NCBI GenBank assembly: GCA_036494815.1
Contig: DASXNV010000023.1
Span: 62,001 to 126,000, forward strand
Reading direction: 5' to 3'
Length of the DNA stretch: 64,000 nt
Origin: Poindextera sp036494815
Lineage (GTDB): Bacteria; Pseudomonadota; Alphaproteobacteria; Caulobacterales; Caulobacteraceae
Below, one piece after another: positions 17,894 through 27,364 of the stretch. The notes under the pieces were generated by a model that was not told where the DNA came from, searched no databases, and was given only the letters and a program-made list of their open reading frames with translations. How positions within the stretch are numbered: the stretch's first letter is position 1; each line of letters starts with the position of its first letter. A program made the translations under genes and the position numbers.

Positions 17894-20581
17894 ATGACCG
17901 CCCTCCAAACCACCGTCGGCGAAGGCCGCAGCGGCGTGCGCCTGTTGGGCCGCTTGCTGGGCGACGTGATCCGCGAGCAAGAGGGCCAACAGGTCTTCAA
18001 CCTGATCGAGGACATCCGCCGCCGGTCGGTGGGTGAACACCGCCAGGGCGAGGTCGATCCAGAGCTGGAGGGTATCCTCCACGCTCTGACCTTGGACCAG
18101 GCCCGCCTGCTGATCCGCGGTTTCGCCATCTTTTCCCAGCTGGCCAATATCGCGGACGATCACCATTCGCGCCGTCAGGAGGGCCTGGCCGACCCGTTCT
18201 CGCAATTGGGGGAGAGTCATGCCGTCGCTTCAGCCAACGCGATCAGCTTTTTGAACCAGGCGGTGCTCACCCCCGTGCTCACCGCCCACCCCACCGAGGT
18301 GCGCCGCAAAAGCATCCTGGATCGCGAACTGGCCATCGCCGAGTGGCTGCAGCAGACCGACGGACGCATGCGGGCCACCGACCGCTCCAATGTGGAAGCC
18401 GAGCTGAAGCGCGAGATCCGCACCCTGTGGCAGACGCGCATGCTGCGCTCGGTGCGCCTGAATGTCACCGACGAGATCGAAAACGTCATCTCGATCTTCC
18501 GCCTGACCTTCCTCAAGCAGCTGCCGGTGCTCAAGCGCCGACTGGCGCGCCTGCTGGGCGTGAGTGGTCCGCTGCCGGCCTGCGTCCAGGTCGGCTCCTG
18601 GGTCGGCGGGGACCGCGACGGCAATCCCTTCGTCAATGCTCAGACCCTGGAATACGCCGTCACCCATCAGGGCGAGTTGGTGCTGGACCATCTGTTGGAT
18701 GAGCTCCATGTGCTGGGCTCAGAACTGTCCCTGTCCGCCGATTTTTCCACCATCAGCGCGGGCCTGGCCGACCTGGCCCAGGCCAGCGGCGACCACAATG
18801 ACAACCGCGACGACGAGCCATATCGCCGCGCCCTGGTGGGCTGCTACGCCCGGCTGGCGGCGACGCGCACCGCGATCTTGGGCCGCCCGCCGGGGCGGAC
18901 ATCGATCATCGCCGCCAAACCCTATGCCAGCCCGCAGGCGCTGATCGGCGACCTGGATGTCGTCGCCCGTTCTCTGACCCTGGGCGGCGGCCGCGACCTA
19001 GCCGAGGGGCGACTGGCCGATCTGCGCGAGACCGTGTCCACCTTCGGCTTCCACCTGGCGGTGATGGACCTGCGCCAGAACGCCGATGTGCACGAGCGGG
19101 TGGTGGCCGAACTCATGGCCAAGGCCGGGGTCACGGACGACTATCTGGGCCTGACCGAAGCCACCCGTGTGGCCTTGCTCAACAACGAGCTTTCCAGCCC
19201 CCGCATCCTACGATCGCCGTATGCCGGCTATTCGGAAGAGACGTTGAAGGAGCTGGGCGTAGTGGACGCCGCCGCGCGCCTGCGCCAGCGGTTCGGCGAC
19301 GGGGCCATCGCCAACTATGTGATCTCCAAGGCCGCCAGCGTCTCGGACATGTTGGAAGTGGCCATCTTGCTCAAGGAAGCTGGCCTGTTCATCCCGGGCG
19401 AGCGGCCCACCTGCGCCCTACGCATCGTGCCCCTATTCGAGACCATCGACGACCTGCGCGCCGGCGCCGAGATCATGGCCGCCTATTTCGACCTGCCGCT
19501 GGCCCGGGCGATCATCACCCACCAGGGCGACCTGCAGGAAGTGATGATCGGCTATTCCGACAGCAACAAGGATGGCGGCTACGTCACCTCCAACTGGGAG
19601 ATTCGCAGCGCCATCAACGCCCTGGCCAGCCTGTTCGCCTCCCGTGGGGTGGGCCTGCGCACCTTCCACGGCCGCGGCGGCGCGGTGGGCCGCGGCGGCG
19701 GGCCAAGCTTCGAAGCCATCCAGGCCCTGCCCCCCAGCGCCCTTGGCCACGGCATTCGCATCACCGAGCAGGGCGAGGTGGTGGCCAGCAAATACGGGCA
19801 TCCCCTGGCCGGCCTGCTAAGCCTGGAGACCATCGTCGCCGGCGCCCTGCTGGGCAATTTCGCCGACAAGCCGGACGCCGCCGATGGGCCGGACGCCGAG
19901 CTTTTAGCCGCGCTCAGCGCCCAGGCCTTCGCCGCCTACCGCGCCTTGGTCTATGAGACGCCCAATTTCGAGGTCTATTTCCGCCAGTCGACCCCGCTGG
20001 GCGAGATCGCAGACCTGAAGATCGGCAGCCGCCCGGCCTCACGCACCGCCTCCACCCGCATCGAGGACCTGCGCGCCATCCCCTGGGTATTCAGTTGGTC
20101 GCAGGCGAGGGTGATGCTGCCAGGCTGGTTCGGTTTCGGGTCCGCGGTCAAGGCGGTCTCGGACTCGTCGCCTTGCGCGATGGAGCGGCTGCAGGCGCTC
20201 TATGCCGTCTCGCCCTTTTTCCGCTCGGTGGTGTCGAACCTGGAAATGGTCATGGCCAAGTCCAGCCTGCCGATCGCCGCCCGCTACGCCTCCCTGGTCG
20301 AAGACAAGGAGCTTCGGGACTCGGTCTTCGCGCGAATCCGCCAAGAATGGCGCGCCACGCAACAGGCGGTTCTGGCCATCGCTGGCCAGACCGAACTGCT
20401 GGAGCACAACCCGCGCCTGGCCCAGTCAATCCTTGTGCGCCTGCCCTATATCGATCCGCTGAACGTGTTGCAGGTGGAATTGCTCAGCCGTCACCGCGCC
20501 GGCGAGATCGAAGACGGCCTGCGCCGCGGCATCCACATGTCGATCAACGGGATTTCAGCGGGGCTCAGAAACAGCGGTTAG
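17894..20581 (+). CDS. ppc: Phosphoenolpyruvate carboxylase
   Basis: An 895-aa PEPC, the usual bacterial length. The catalytic His132 is in LTAHPTEVRRKS, and the GYSDSNKDGGY, FHGRGGAVGRGGGP and C-terminal LRNSG motifs are intact; the last residues ending in NSG form the conserved inhibitor-site tail. It makes oxaloacetate from PEP and bicarbonate to refill the TCA cycle. It is a single gene, convergent with and 3 nt from a hybrid histidine kinase. Confidence 0.96.
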   Translation: MTALQTTVGEGRSGVRLLGRLLGDVIREQEGQQVFNLIEDIRRRSVGEHRQGEVDPELEGILHALTLDQARLLIRGFAIFSQLANIADDHHSRRQEGLADPFSQLGESHAVASANAISFLNQAVLTPVLTAHPTEVRRKSILDRELAIAEWLQQTDGRMRATDRSNVEAELKREIRTLWQTRMLRSVRLNVTDEIENVISIFRLTFLKQLPVLKRRLARLLGVSGPLPACVQVGSWVGGDRDGNPFVNAQTLEYAVTHQGELVLDHLLDELHVLGSELSLSADFSTISAGLADLAQASGDHNDNRDDEPYRRALVGCYARLAATRTAILGRPPGRTSIIAAKPYASPQALIGDLDVVARSLTLGGGRDLAEGRLADLRETVSTFGFHLAVMDLRQNADVHERVVAELMAKAGVTDDYLGLTEATRVALLNNELSSPRILRSPYAGYSEETLKELGVVDAAARLRQRFGDGAIANYVISKAASVSDMLEVAILLKEAGLFIPGERPTCALRIVPLFETIDDLRAGAEIMAAYFDLPLARAIITHQGDLQEVMIGYSDSNKDGGYVTSNWEIRSAINALASLFASRGVGLRTFHGRGGAVGRGGGPSFEAIQALPPSALGHGIRITEQGEVVASKYGHPLAGLLSLETIVAGALLGNFADKPDAADGPDAELLAALSAQAFAAYRALVYETPNFEVYFRQSTPLGEIADLKIGSRPASRTASTRIEDLRAIPWVFSWSQARVMLPGWFGFGSAVKAVSDSSPCAMERLQALYAVSPFFRSVVSNLEMVMAKSSLPIAARYASLVEDKELRDSVFARIRQEWRATQQAVLAIAGQTELLEHNPRLAQSILVRLPYIDPLNVLQVELLSRHRAGEIEDGLRRGIHMSINGISAGLRNSG

Positions 20582-20584
20582 GCC

Positions 20585-23089
20585 TCAGACCACGCCCGCC
20601 TGCCTGGCGTGGCCGGTGTCGATGATGGCGCGGGCTATGGCCTGGACCAAGGCGTCGGCGCGTATGGGCTTTGAGAGGTGCTCGTCAGCGCCGGCGGCGT
20701 GGCTGGCGCGCACGTGCTCGTCCAGGGCGTTGGCGGTGAGCATGATTACGGGCGTGCGCGGGCGGTTGGTCTCGCGCTCGAGCGAGCGCAGCGCCGCGGT
20801 GGCCGAGAGCCCATCCAGCTCGGGCATCTGCATGTCCATCAGCACCACGTCATAGGCCTGGGACTGCAGGCGCTGCAGGGCCAGGGCGCCGTTCTCGACG
20901 ATATCGAGATCGACGCCAAAGGTGTCCAGGATCAGCTGAATGACCTTCTGATTGGTCGGATGGTCTTCGGCCAGCAGGATGCGGCAGCCGTCCAGGCTGA
21001 AGCCGTCGTCGCTGTCCTCGATGACCTCTGCCACCTCGGCCTGCGCCCGCGGCAGCGGCAGAACGAACTCGAACGTCGAACCCAAGCCCGGGCGCGAAAT
21101 CACGTCGATGGTCCCGCCCATGAGCTCAACCAAGGAGCGGCTGATGGCGAGGCCCAGACCGGTGCCGCCGAACCGCCGGCGGATGGAGGCGTCGGCCTGT
21201 TCGAAGCGTCGAAACAGGCGGGCGCGGATCTCGTCGTCGAAGCCGATGCCGGTGTCGGTGACGGCGAAGCGCAGGCCTAGGGGACCGCCGTCGACGCTCA
21301 AGCTCACCCAGCCGGTCTCAGTGAACTTCACCGCATTGCTCAGAAGGTTGGACAGGACCTGGGTCAGGCGCACGGAGTCGCCGCGATAGTACCCGCCCAG
21401 GGCGGGATCCACCGCCCACCCGAAAGTAAGCCCCTTGGTCTCTGCGGCGGCGCGGTGCAGTTCGGCGATGCGCGCGACCACCGCCTCCAGCGACATCACC
21501 TCTTCGTTCAAGGTGATTTCGCCAGCCTCGATCTTGGAGAAGTCGAGAATATCGGTCAGCACCTGCTCCAACAGCCGGCCGGAGGAGACGATCAGCTCGG
21601 CCAGTTCGCGGTCTCGGTCGGTCTGCTGATTGCGGCTCAGGGTCTCAGAGATGGCGATGACGCCGTTGAGCGGAGTGCGAAGCTCGTGGCTCATATTGGC
21701 CAGGAAGCGGGATTTTTCCGTATTGGCCCGTTCCAGTTCGGCGGTGCGCTCGCGCACGCGCTGTTCCAGGGACGACAAAACGGCGTCGACCTTCTCGCGC
21801 TCCTGGCGCAGGGCGCGGGCCAGGACCCCGATCTCATCCTGCCGTTGCTCGACCGCGAACACCTCATGCCCGGCCCGCGCCTCGCCATTTTCCGACGCGC
21901 AGCTGTCGGCCAGGGTTTCCAGCGGCCCGACAATGGTGCGCCGCGCCAGAGAGACGACCAACAGGGTCTGGAACAGGGCCGCAATCAGGCCGATCAGCAG
22001 CACCCAGGACGCGGACCAGGCCGCGGACCAGATGACGGCGGCCTTGGGATAGGTCTCGAGCAGGTACCAGTTGGGGCCGGAGAGTTGGCCATAGGCCACG
22101 ATCTGAGACCCGTCTGGGCTGGTGATCACGCCGGTCTTGCGTCCATCCCGTTTGATGGCCGTCGCAAGCGCCTTGAGGCTTAAGGACTTTTCGTAAGCCG
22201 CGACCTCTTCGGGCGAGGCCGCGCCTTGTTTGGCGAATTGTGGCGAGGCGATCAACTCACCGTCGTTCATCACCACAAGACTGGTCGCCCCGGGCAAGGA
22301 GTGCCGCACGGCATCGACGAAGAAGCTGGTTAGGTCGATCGACGATCCAAACGAGCCCACATAGCGGCCGCGCAGATAGACCGGCGTCAGGCAGGCAGAA
22401 GCCAGCCGCTCGCCATGGGTGTTCTGGATCAGGCGCTGCAACGTGGTGCAGCGGGTCTGGCGCAGGGGATCCAGCGCCGGCCCGGTGAGCGAGGACATCT
22501 GTTCCTGACTGAGGTCCAGATCCGCCGGCGCGTCGTGGCGATAGAACATCAGCCGGTCCGGCCGGTCCGGGCCGAACACCACCAGCCGGGTTCCAGGAAT
22601 GAAGAAGTAGAAATTGTCATAGGTGTCGTGCGCCGCACGGCCAAAATCCGACACCACGTCGAAGGCGGCGGCCATGGCGACCTTCTGATCCATGGTCAGG
22701 ACGTCTGCGTGGGCGATCAGGGCGCCCATGCCGTAGGTGTATTCGCCATCGGGGGCCATCGCCCCATCGAAGTCCTGCGCTCGGCTGCGGCGCGTGCCGT
22801 CGCCGAAGCGGGGATAATAGGCGTCCATGAGCCGATCGGCGGTCGCTGGATCCAGGCGATCGACCCTTTGCACAAGATCCTTGGCGGCGGCCTGCTGCAC
22901 TGATGTCAGATTGGTGAAGCGCTTGTCGACATTGGAGCTGCGCTCGCGCACATAGTCGCCGAGATAGCTGAGCTGGCGCGTCGAAAGCTCATGCTGGAAG
23001 ATGATGAACGCGCCAACCGACCCCAAGGCGGTGACGATGAGCGCCGTGAGCCCCACTCCGATCAGAAATCTGCGCGACAGCGACTGCAT
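20585..23089 (-). CDS. Hybrid sensor histidine kinase (Cache-like sensor, HAMP, kinase, receiver)
   Basis: An 834-aa membrane kinase. Membrane segments at about 8-30 and 353-382 bracket a periplasmic sensor of about 320 residues that looks like a double Cache domain. A HAMP region follows, then HisKA with phospho-His468 in NMSHELRTP, an ATPase domain (NLLSNAVKF, TDTGIGF, GTGLGLAIS) and a C-terminal receiver (702-830) with Asp752 and Lys807. A small molecule in the periplasm is the likely signal. No partner regulator is adjacent on this strand. Start at 23089 gives a normal N-in membrane anchor; an in-frame ATG at 23164 would add 25 residues. Confidence 0.9.
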   Translation of the reverse strand: MQSLSRRFLIGVGLTALIVTALGSVGAFIIFQHELSTRQLSYLGDYVRERSSNVDKRFTNLTSVQQAAAKDLVQRVDRLDPATADRLMDAYYPRFGDGTRRSRAQDFDGAMAPDGEYTYGMGALIAHADVLTMDQKVAMAAAFDVVSDFGRAAHDTYDNFYFFIPGTRLVVFGPDRPDRLMFYRHDAPADLDLSQEQMSSLTGPALDPLRQTRCTTLQRLIQNTHGERLASACLTPVYLRGRYVGSFGSSIDLTSFFVDAVRHSLPGATSLVVMNDGELIASPQFAKQGAASPEEVAAYEKSLSLKALATAIKRDGRKTGVITSPDGSQIVAYGQLSGPNWYLLETYPKAAVIWSAAWSASWVLLIGLIAALFQTLLVVSLARRTIVGPLETLADSCASENGEARAGHEVFAVEQRQDEIGVLARALRQEREKVDAVLSSLEQRVRERTAELERANTEKSRFLANMSHELRTPLNGVIAISETLSRNQQTDRDRELAELIVSSGRLLEQVLTDILDFSKIEAGEITLNEEVMSLEAVVARIAELHRAAAETKGLTFGWAVDPALGGYYRGDSVRLTQVLSNLLSNAVKFTETGWVSLSVDGGPLGLRFAVTDTGIGFDDEIRARLFRRFEQADASIRRRFGGTGLGLAISRSLVELMGGTIDVISRPGLGSTFEFVLPLPRAQAEVAEVIEDSDDGFSLDGCRILLAEDHPTNQKVIQLILDTFGVDLDIVENGALALQRLQSQAYDVVLMDMQMPELDGLSATAALRSLERETNRPRTPVIMLTANALDEHVRASHAAGADEHLSKPIRADALVQAIARAIIDTGHARQAGVV

Positions 23090-23322
23090 TTCAGCCCAGA
23101 TAGACAGGGATTGGAAACTAAAGTCCGACGATTGACGTAACGTTGATGCGGCGGATTGACACATATCCCTTTCCGGCTACCAAGGCGCCCGCCGCTCGTT
23201 CCTGGCCTCTGGCCCGGTTGGCGATTGGATGCGAAAAGGCGAGACGGTGCGCCGGCGGCCCATTCCCGTGGCGCCGCCGGATGAAAGCGAATGGACAGGC
23301 GTCTTAGGAACGGAGCGAACTG
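23090..23322. other. Divergent intergenic region, no gene seen
   Basis: These 233 bases separate the hybrid kinase and a small plus-strand gene and must hold both promoters. A TTGACA hexamer lies at 23156-23161 on the plus strand with no convincing -10 partner. An in-frame reading through 23229-23504 is Arg/Pro-rich and looks like a shadow of the next gene. Confidence 0.5.
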
Positions 23323-23655
23323 GTGAGCGATATGATCGAGAAGCCCTGGGCCCTGATGCGCCACCACGCAGGCTGGGCCGACGTGTTCCGCATCGAGGGA
23401 GAAACCGCCGACGCCGTCACCGGCTTCTATCCCGACCGCGAGACCGTGGGCCCGCCGGTCACCTACAGCGTGCGCGCTGTCCTGGCCCGCTTTCCGACCT
23501 TTGAAGGCGCCCACGCCGCGCGCGAGGGCGGCGTCGCCGAGTGGCGCAAGCACGACGTGGCTGTACGCGAAGCCGAGGCCGCGCTGAAGGCGGCCGAGCA
23601 GACCCGCGAAAAGGCCTGGACCGACTGGCTAAAGGCCGCCGCCGCGGAATCCTGA
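23323..23655 (+). CDS. Small protein of unknown function
   Basis: A 110-aa soluble protein, with an N-terminal part rich in aromatic and acidic residues and a C-terminal Ala/Lys/Glu-rich helix that could be a coiled coil (about 75-108). No family is recognised. The GTG at 23323 has GGAG eight nt upstream; an ATG three codons later is an alternative. It may lie in an operon with the following glycerol kinase gene, but a strong hairpin between them argues for separate units. Confidence 0.6.
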   Translation: MSDMIEKPWALMRHHAGWADVFRIEGETADAVTGFYPDRETVGPPVTYSVRAVLARFPTFEGAHAAREGGVAEWRKHDVAVREAEAALKAAEQTREKAWTDWLKAAAAES

Positions 23656-23694
23656 AGGCTGCGGCATAAGCCGAACGCATAGGCTCAGGCGAAA

Positions 23695-23726
23695 ATGACG
23701 GTTCAAGCCAAGCTTTGAACCGTCAT
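23695..23726. repeat. Perfect 12-bp inverted repeat before glpK
   Basis: ATGACGGTTCAA and TTGAACCGTCAT flank an 8-nt spacer. There is no T-run on either side, so it reads either as an operator for a glpK regulator or as an unusual terminator of the small upstream gene. It ends 43 nt before the glpK start, a normal place for an operator over a promoter or early leader. Confidence 0.6.
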
Positions 23727-23769
23727 AGTCTGCGGGCGGACATCAAGAACAAGGGCGCTGCAAACCCCC

Positions 23770-25257
23770 ATGACCCGCTACGTCGTCGCTATCGACCAAG
23801 GCACCACCTCCTCCCGCTGCATCGTGTTCGACCAGGCGGGAGCGATCGCGGCGATCGACCAGCGCGAACACCGGCAGATCTTCCCCAAGCCCGGCTGGGT
23901 CGAGCACGATGCGCTGGAGATCTGGGCCAATGTGGAGGCCTCGGTTCGCGGGGCGTTGGGCAAGCTGTCCATCCAGGCTTCGGACCTGGCCGCGGTGGGC
24001 ATCACCAACCAGCGGGAGACCACCCTGGTCTGGAACAAGGCCACCGGCGAGCCGATCCACAACGCCATCGTCTGGCAAGACACCCGCACTGACCGGCTGG
24101 TGCGCAACCTGGGAGGCGAGGCTGGCCAGGATCGCTTCCGCGACCGCTGCGGCCTCCCCTTAGCCACCTATTTCTCAGGCCCCAAGATCCGCTGGCTGCT
24201 GGACGAGGTTTCGGGCGCCCGCGCGGCGGCCGAGGCCGGGGAACTGCTGTTCGGCACCATGGACAGCTGGCTGATCTGGAAACTGACCGGCCGTCACGTC
24301 ACCGACGTGACCAACGCCAGCCGCACCATGCTGATGAACCTTAAGACCCTCGACTGGGACGAAACCCTGTTGCAGGCCATCGGGGTTCCGCGGGCGATGC
24401 TGCCTGAAATCCGCTCGTCATCCGAAATCTACGGGGCGGCCACCGGCGTGCTGGACGGCGTTCCCGTGGCGTCGGCCCTGGGCGACCAGCAAGCCGCCCT
24501 GTTCGGCCAGACCTGTTTCTCGCCCGGGGAGGGCAAGTGCACCTATGGCACCGGCGCCTTTCTGCTGGTCAATACCGGCGACCAGCCGGTCGCCTCGGCC
24601 AGCGGGCTTTTGACCACGGTCGGCTACCGCATCGGCGAGGCCCCGGCCGTCTATGCCCTGGAAGGCTCCATCGCCGTCGCCGGCTCGCTGGTGCAGTGGG
24701 TGCGTGACAATCTGGGCCTGATCCAAACAGCGCCGGAGATCGAGACCCTCGCGCGCAGCGTGGAGGACAATGGCGGCTGCTATTTCGTGCCCGCCTTTTC
24801 CGGCCTGTTCGCCCCCTACTGGCGATCCGACGCGCGCGGCGTCATCGCCGGCCTGACCGGCTATATCACCAAGGGCCACATCGCCCGCGCGGTGCTGGAA
24901 GCCACGGCCTGGCAGACCCGCGAAGTGGTGGACGCCATGGCCGCCGATTCCGGCGTGGCCCTGACCGCGCTGAAGGTGGATGGCGGCATGACCACAAACG
25001 GCCTGCTCATGCAGATCCAGGCCGATGTCCTAGGCGCGCCGGTGGTTCGGCCGGCCATTACCGAGACGACCTGCCTGGGCGCCGCCTATGCGGCGGGGCT
25101 GGCGGTGGGCTTCTGGCCCGATGTGGAAAGCCTGCGCGCCAATTGGCGCAAGGACGCCGAATGGACGCCGGCCCTGGCGGCCGACGATCGCGAGCGGGAA
25201 TTCGGCCGCTGGAAAAAAGCCGTTCAGCGCACGCTCGACTGGGTCGATCCGGACTGA
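23770..25257 (+). CDS. glpK: Glycerol kinase
   Basis: A 495-aa FGGY-family kinase. DQGTTSSR near 7-14 is the phosphate-1 loop, TNQRETT near 79-85 and the C-terminal DGGMTTNGLLMQ segment are typical of GlpK, which phosphorylates glycerol to glycerol-3-phosphate. No glpF or glpD is next to it. The ATG at 23770 begins the conserved MTRYVVAIDQG. A perfect palindrome lies just upstream and may be its operator. Confidence 0.95.
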   Translation: MTRYVVAIDQGTTSSRCIVFDQAGAIAAIDQREHRQIFPKPGWVEHDALEIWANVEASVRGALGKLSIQASDLAAVGITNQRETTLVWNKATGEPIHNAIVWQDTRTDRLVRNLGGEAGQDRFRDRCGLPLATYFSGPKIRWLLDEVSGARAAAEAGELLFGTMDSWLIWKLTGRHVTDVTNASRTMLMNLKTLDWDETLLQAIGVPRAMLPEIRSSSEIYGAATGVLDGVPVASALGDQQAALFGQTCFSPGEGKCTYGTGAFLLVNTGDQPVASASGLLTTVGYRIGEAPAVYALEGSIAVAGSLVQWVRDNLGLIQTAPEIETLARSVEDNGGCYFVPAFSGLFAPYWRSDARGVIAGLTGYITKGHIARAVLEATAWQTREVVDAMAADSGVALTALKVDGGMTTNGLLMQIQADVLGAPVVRPAITETTCLGAAYAAGLAVGFWPDVESLRANWRKDAEWTPALAADDREREFGRWKKAVQRTLDWVDPD

Positions 25258-25271
25258 ACCCGAGCTTTTTT

Positions 25272-25296
25272 GGAACCTTTGCTTTAGGCGGTCATT
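25272..25296 (+). promoter_or_regulatory. EcfG-like (general stress) promoter
   Basis: GGAAC at 25272-25276 is followed after 16 nt by CATT at 25293-25296. The general-stress sigma factor of alphaproteobacteria (EcfG/SigT) uses GGAAC-N16/17-CGTT, so one base of the -10 differs. It ends 68 nt before the glycine-zipper gene. Confidence 0.45.
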
Positions 25297-25364
25297 TCTC
25301 CTGGGCAGGGACATTCAGCGTCGACGCCGAGCGAGGCGCCACGCCAGCCAAAAAGGATATCACC

Positions 25365-25658
25365 ATGGGGAAATCAGGTTTCATCGCGGCGAGCCTCGCG
25401 GCCGCCGCCCTCGCCCTGACCGCCGGCGCCTCAGATGCGCAGACCTATCACCACCATCATCGCCACCATCGTGACGATCGCTGCCGGGCGGATCAGCGCC
25501 ATGCGGCCAACACCGGCACTGTCGTCGGCGCCCTCGGCGGCGCCCTGGCCGGTAATGCGCTGTCTCACGGCGGTGGACGCACCGGCGGCACCCTGATCGG
25601 CGCCGGCGTCGGCGCGGTGGCCGGACACCAGATCGCCAAGAACAACCACCGCTGTTAG
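25365..25658 (+). CDS. Secreted glycine-zipper protein
   Basis: A 97-aa protein with a signal peptide (cleavage near 25, SDAQ), a His-rich patch (THHHHRHHRD-like, near 27-35) and a C-terminal glycine-zipper pair (GALGGALAGNAL and GAGVGAVAGHQI). Such 2TM glycine-zipper proteins sit in the outer envelope and often belong to the general stress response, which fits the EcfG-like promoter upstream. The His cluster may bind metal. AAGGA precedes the ATG by nine nt. It converges on pstB. Confidence 0.82.
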   Translation: MGKSGFIAASLAAAALALTAGASDAQTYHHHHRHHRDDRCRADQRHAANTGTVVGALGGALAGNALSHGGGRTGGTLIGAGVGAVAGHQIAKNNHRC

Positions 25659-25674
25659 GCGGCTACGGCCTTCC

Positions 25675-26487
25675 TTAGCCAAAGCGGCCGCCGATATAGT
25701 CGGCGGTGCGCCCGGCGCGGGGGTTGGTGAACAGGTCCACGGTCGGTCCGAACTCGATCAAACGGCCTAGGAACATGAAGCCGGTATTGTCCGACACCCG
25801 CGTCGCCTGCTGCAGGTTATGGGTGACGATGACGATGGTGTAGTCCTTCTTGAGCTCGACGATGGTCTCTTCGAGCTTGGCGGTGGACAGGGGATCCAGC
25901 GCAGAGGCCGGCTCGTCCAGCAACAGCACTTCCGGCCGCACGGCGATGCCGCGGGCGACGCACAGGCGCTGCTGCTGGCCGCCGGACAGGCTCAGGCCCG
26001 ACTGCTTCAGCTTGTCCTTGACCTCTTCCCACAGGGCCGCGCGGCGCAGGGATTCCTCGACCCGCTGGTCCATCTCGGCCTTGGAGAGCCCCTCATAGAG
26101 GCGCACGCCGAAGGCCACATTGTCGTAGATCGACATGGGAAACGGGGTCGGCTTTTGGAACACCATGCCCACCCGCGAACGCAAGGTGGCCACATCGACC
26201 TTGCGGTCCAGGATGTTCTCCCCGTCCAATATGATCTCGCCCACGGCGCGTTGGCCGGGATAGAGGGCGTAGATACGGTTCATGGCCCGTAGCAGGGTGG
26301 ACTTGCCGCAGCCCGAGGGACCGATCAGGGCGGTGACGCCCTTGTTCAGCACCGGCAGGGTGACGCCGTGCAGGGCCTTGTTCTTGGCGTAGAAGAACTC
26401 GAGATCCTTCACGTGCATCTTCACCTGCTCGGGCGCGAGCTCGACGGCGAATTTCTCGTAGGTCTCGGCGGTGGTGATGGCGTTCAT
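25675..26487 (-). CDS. pstB: Phosphate ABC transporter ATP-binding protein
   Basis: A 270-aa ABC ATPase. Walker A is GPSGCGKS (56-63), the signature is LSGGQQQR near 167-174 and Walker B gives LLLDEP. The length and the LRAMNRIYALYPGQ region are those of PstB, which powers phosphate import with PstCA. Its start overlaps the pstA stop by 4 nt. It is the last gene of the operon; no phoU follows. Confidence 0.96.
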   Translation of the reverse strand: MNAITTAETYEKFAVELAPEQVKMHVKDLEFFYAKNKALHGVTLPVLNKGVTALIGPSGCGKSTLLRAMNRIYALYPGQRAVGEIILDGENILDRKVDVATLRSRVGMVFQKPTPFPMSIYDNVAFGVRLYEGLSKAEMDQRVEESLRRAALWEEVKDKLKQSGLSLSGGQQQRLCVARGIAVRPEVLLLDEPASALDPLSTAKLEETIVELKKDYTIVIVTHNLQQATRVSDNTGFMFLGRLIEFGPTVDLFTNPRAGRTADYIGGRFG

Positions 26488-27350
26488 GCGGAACGACGCT
26501 CCCGGGTGACGAAGCGCGCCAGGATATTGGCGGCGAGCACGGCGACGGCGATGATCAGGGCTCCGGCCCAGGCCAGGTTCACAAGGTCGTCATAGGCGCT
26601 GAGGGCGAACTGGAAGATCACCGCCGGCAAGCTGGCGATGGAGCCGTTCAAGCCCAGCCAGGGCTTGTGCAGGCTGACGCTGAAAAACTGGTTATTCAGG
26701 GCGGTGAACAGGAGCGGCGCGGTCTCGCCGCTGATGCGTGCGAAGGCCAGGAGGCCACCGGTGAGGATGCCGCTGCCGGCAGACTTCCACAGGATCTTGC
26801 GGATGGTGGTCCAGTGCGGCGTGCCCAGGGCCACTCCCGACTCCCGCAGGGCGGTCGGCTGCAGCTTAAGCACGTCCTCGGTGGTGCGCGTGATGATCGG
26901 CACGGCGATCAGGGCCAGGGCCACGGCGCCGGCGAAGGCCGAGAAACCGTGGAACGGCTTGACCAACCAGCTATAGACGAACAGGCCCACCAGCACCGAC
27001 GGCGCCGAGAGCAGGATGTCGTTCACGAACCGGACGATCTCGGCGTAGAGCGTATTGCCGCCGAACTCCGCCAGCCAGGTGCCCGCCAGCACGCCCACGG
27101 TGATGGCGATGGCCATGGCCAGGGCGCACAGCACCACAGAGCCGATAATGGCGTTGGCCAAGCCCCCGACCGAGCCGGCGGCGGGAGTTTCCTTGACGAA
27201 GACATTAGCGTTGATGCCGCCGATTCCCTTGGTCATGAGGGTCCAGAAGATCAGGGCCAGGGCGGCAAGGGCGATGGCCGTGCCGACATAGCAAAAGCCG
27301 GTGAAGGCGACATTGGCGACCGTGCGCCGGGTTCTGCGGAGCGATGTCAT
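26484..27350 (-). CDS. pstA: Phosphate ABC transporter permease PstA
   Basis: A 288-aa inner-membrane permease with about six membrane segments and the EAA loop region near 170-185 (ALRESGVALGTPHWTT). With PstC it forms the channel for phosphate. It starts 14 nt after pstC and overlaps pstB by 4 nt. Confidence 0.95.
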   Translation of the reverse strand: MTSLRRTRRTVANVAFTGFCYVGTAIALAALALIFWTLMTKGIGGINANVFVKETPAAGSVGGLANAIIGSVVLCALAMAIAITVGVLAGTWLAEFGGNTLYAEIVRFVNDILLSAPSVLVGLFVYSWLVKPFHGFSAFAGAVALALIAVPIITRTTEDVLKLQPTALRESGVALGTPHWTTIRKILWKSAGSGILTGGLLAFARISGETAPLLFTALNNQFFSVSLHKPWLGLNGSIASLPAVIFQFALSAYDDLVNLAWAGALIIAVAVLAANILARFVTRERRSA

Positions 27351-27364
27351 CAGCGGGTCCCTCC

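Noticed and set aside
23090..23164. Longer start of the hybrid kinase at 23164
   Set aside because: Adds 25 polar residues before the membrane anchor and has its GGG too close to the ATG; kept only as an alternative.
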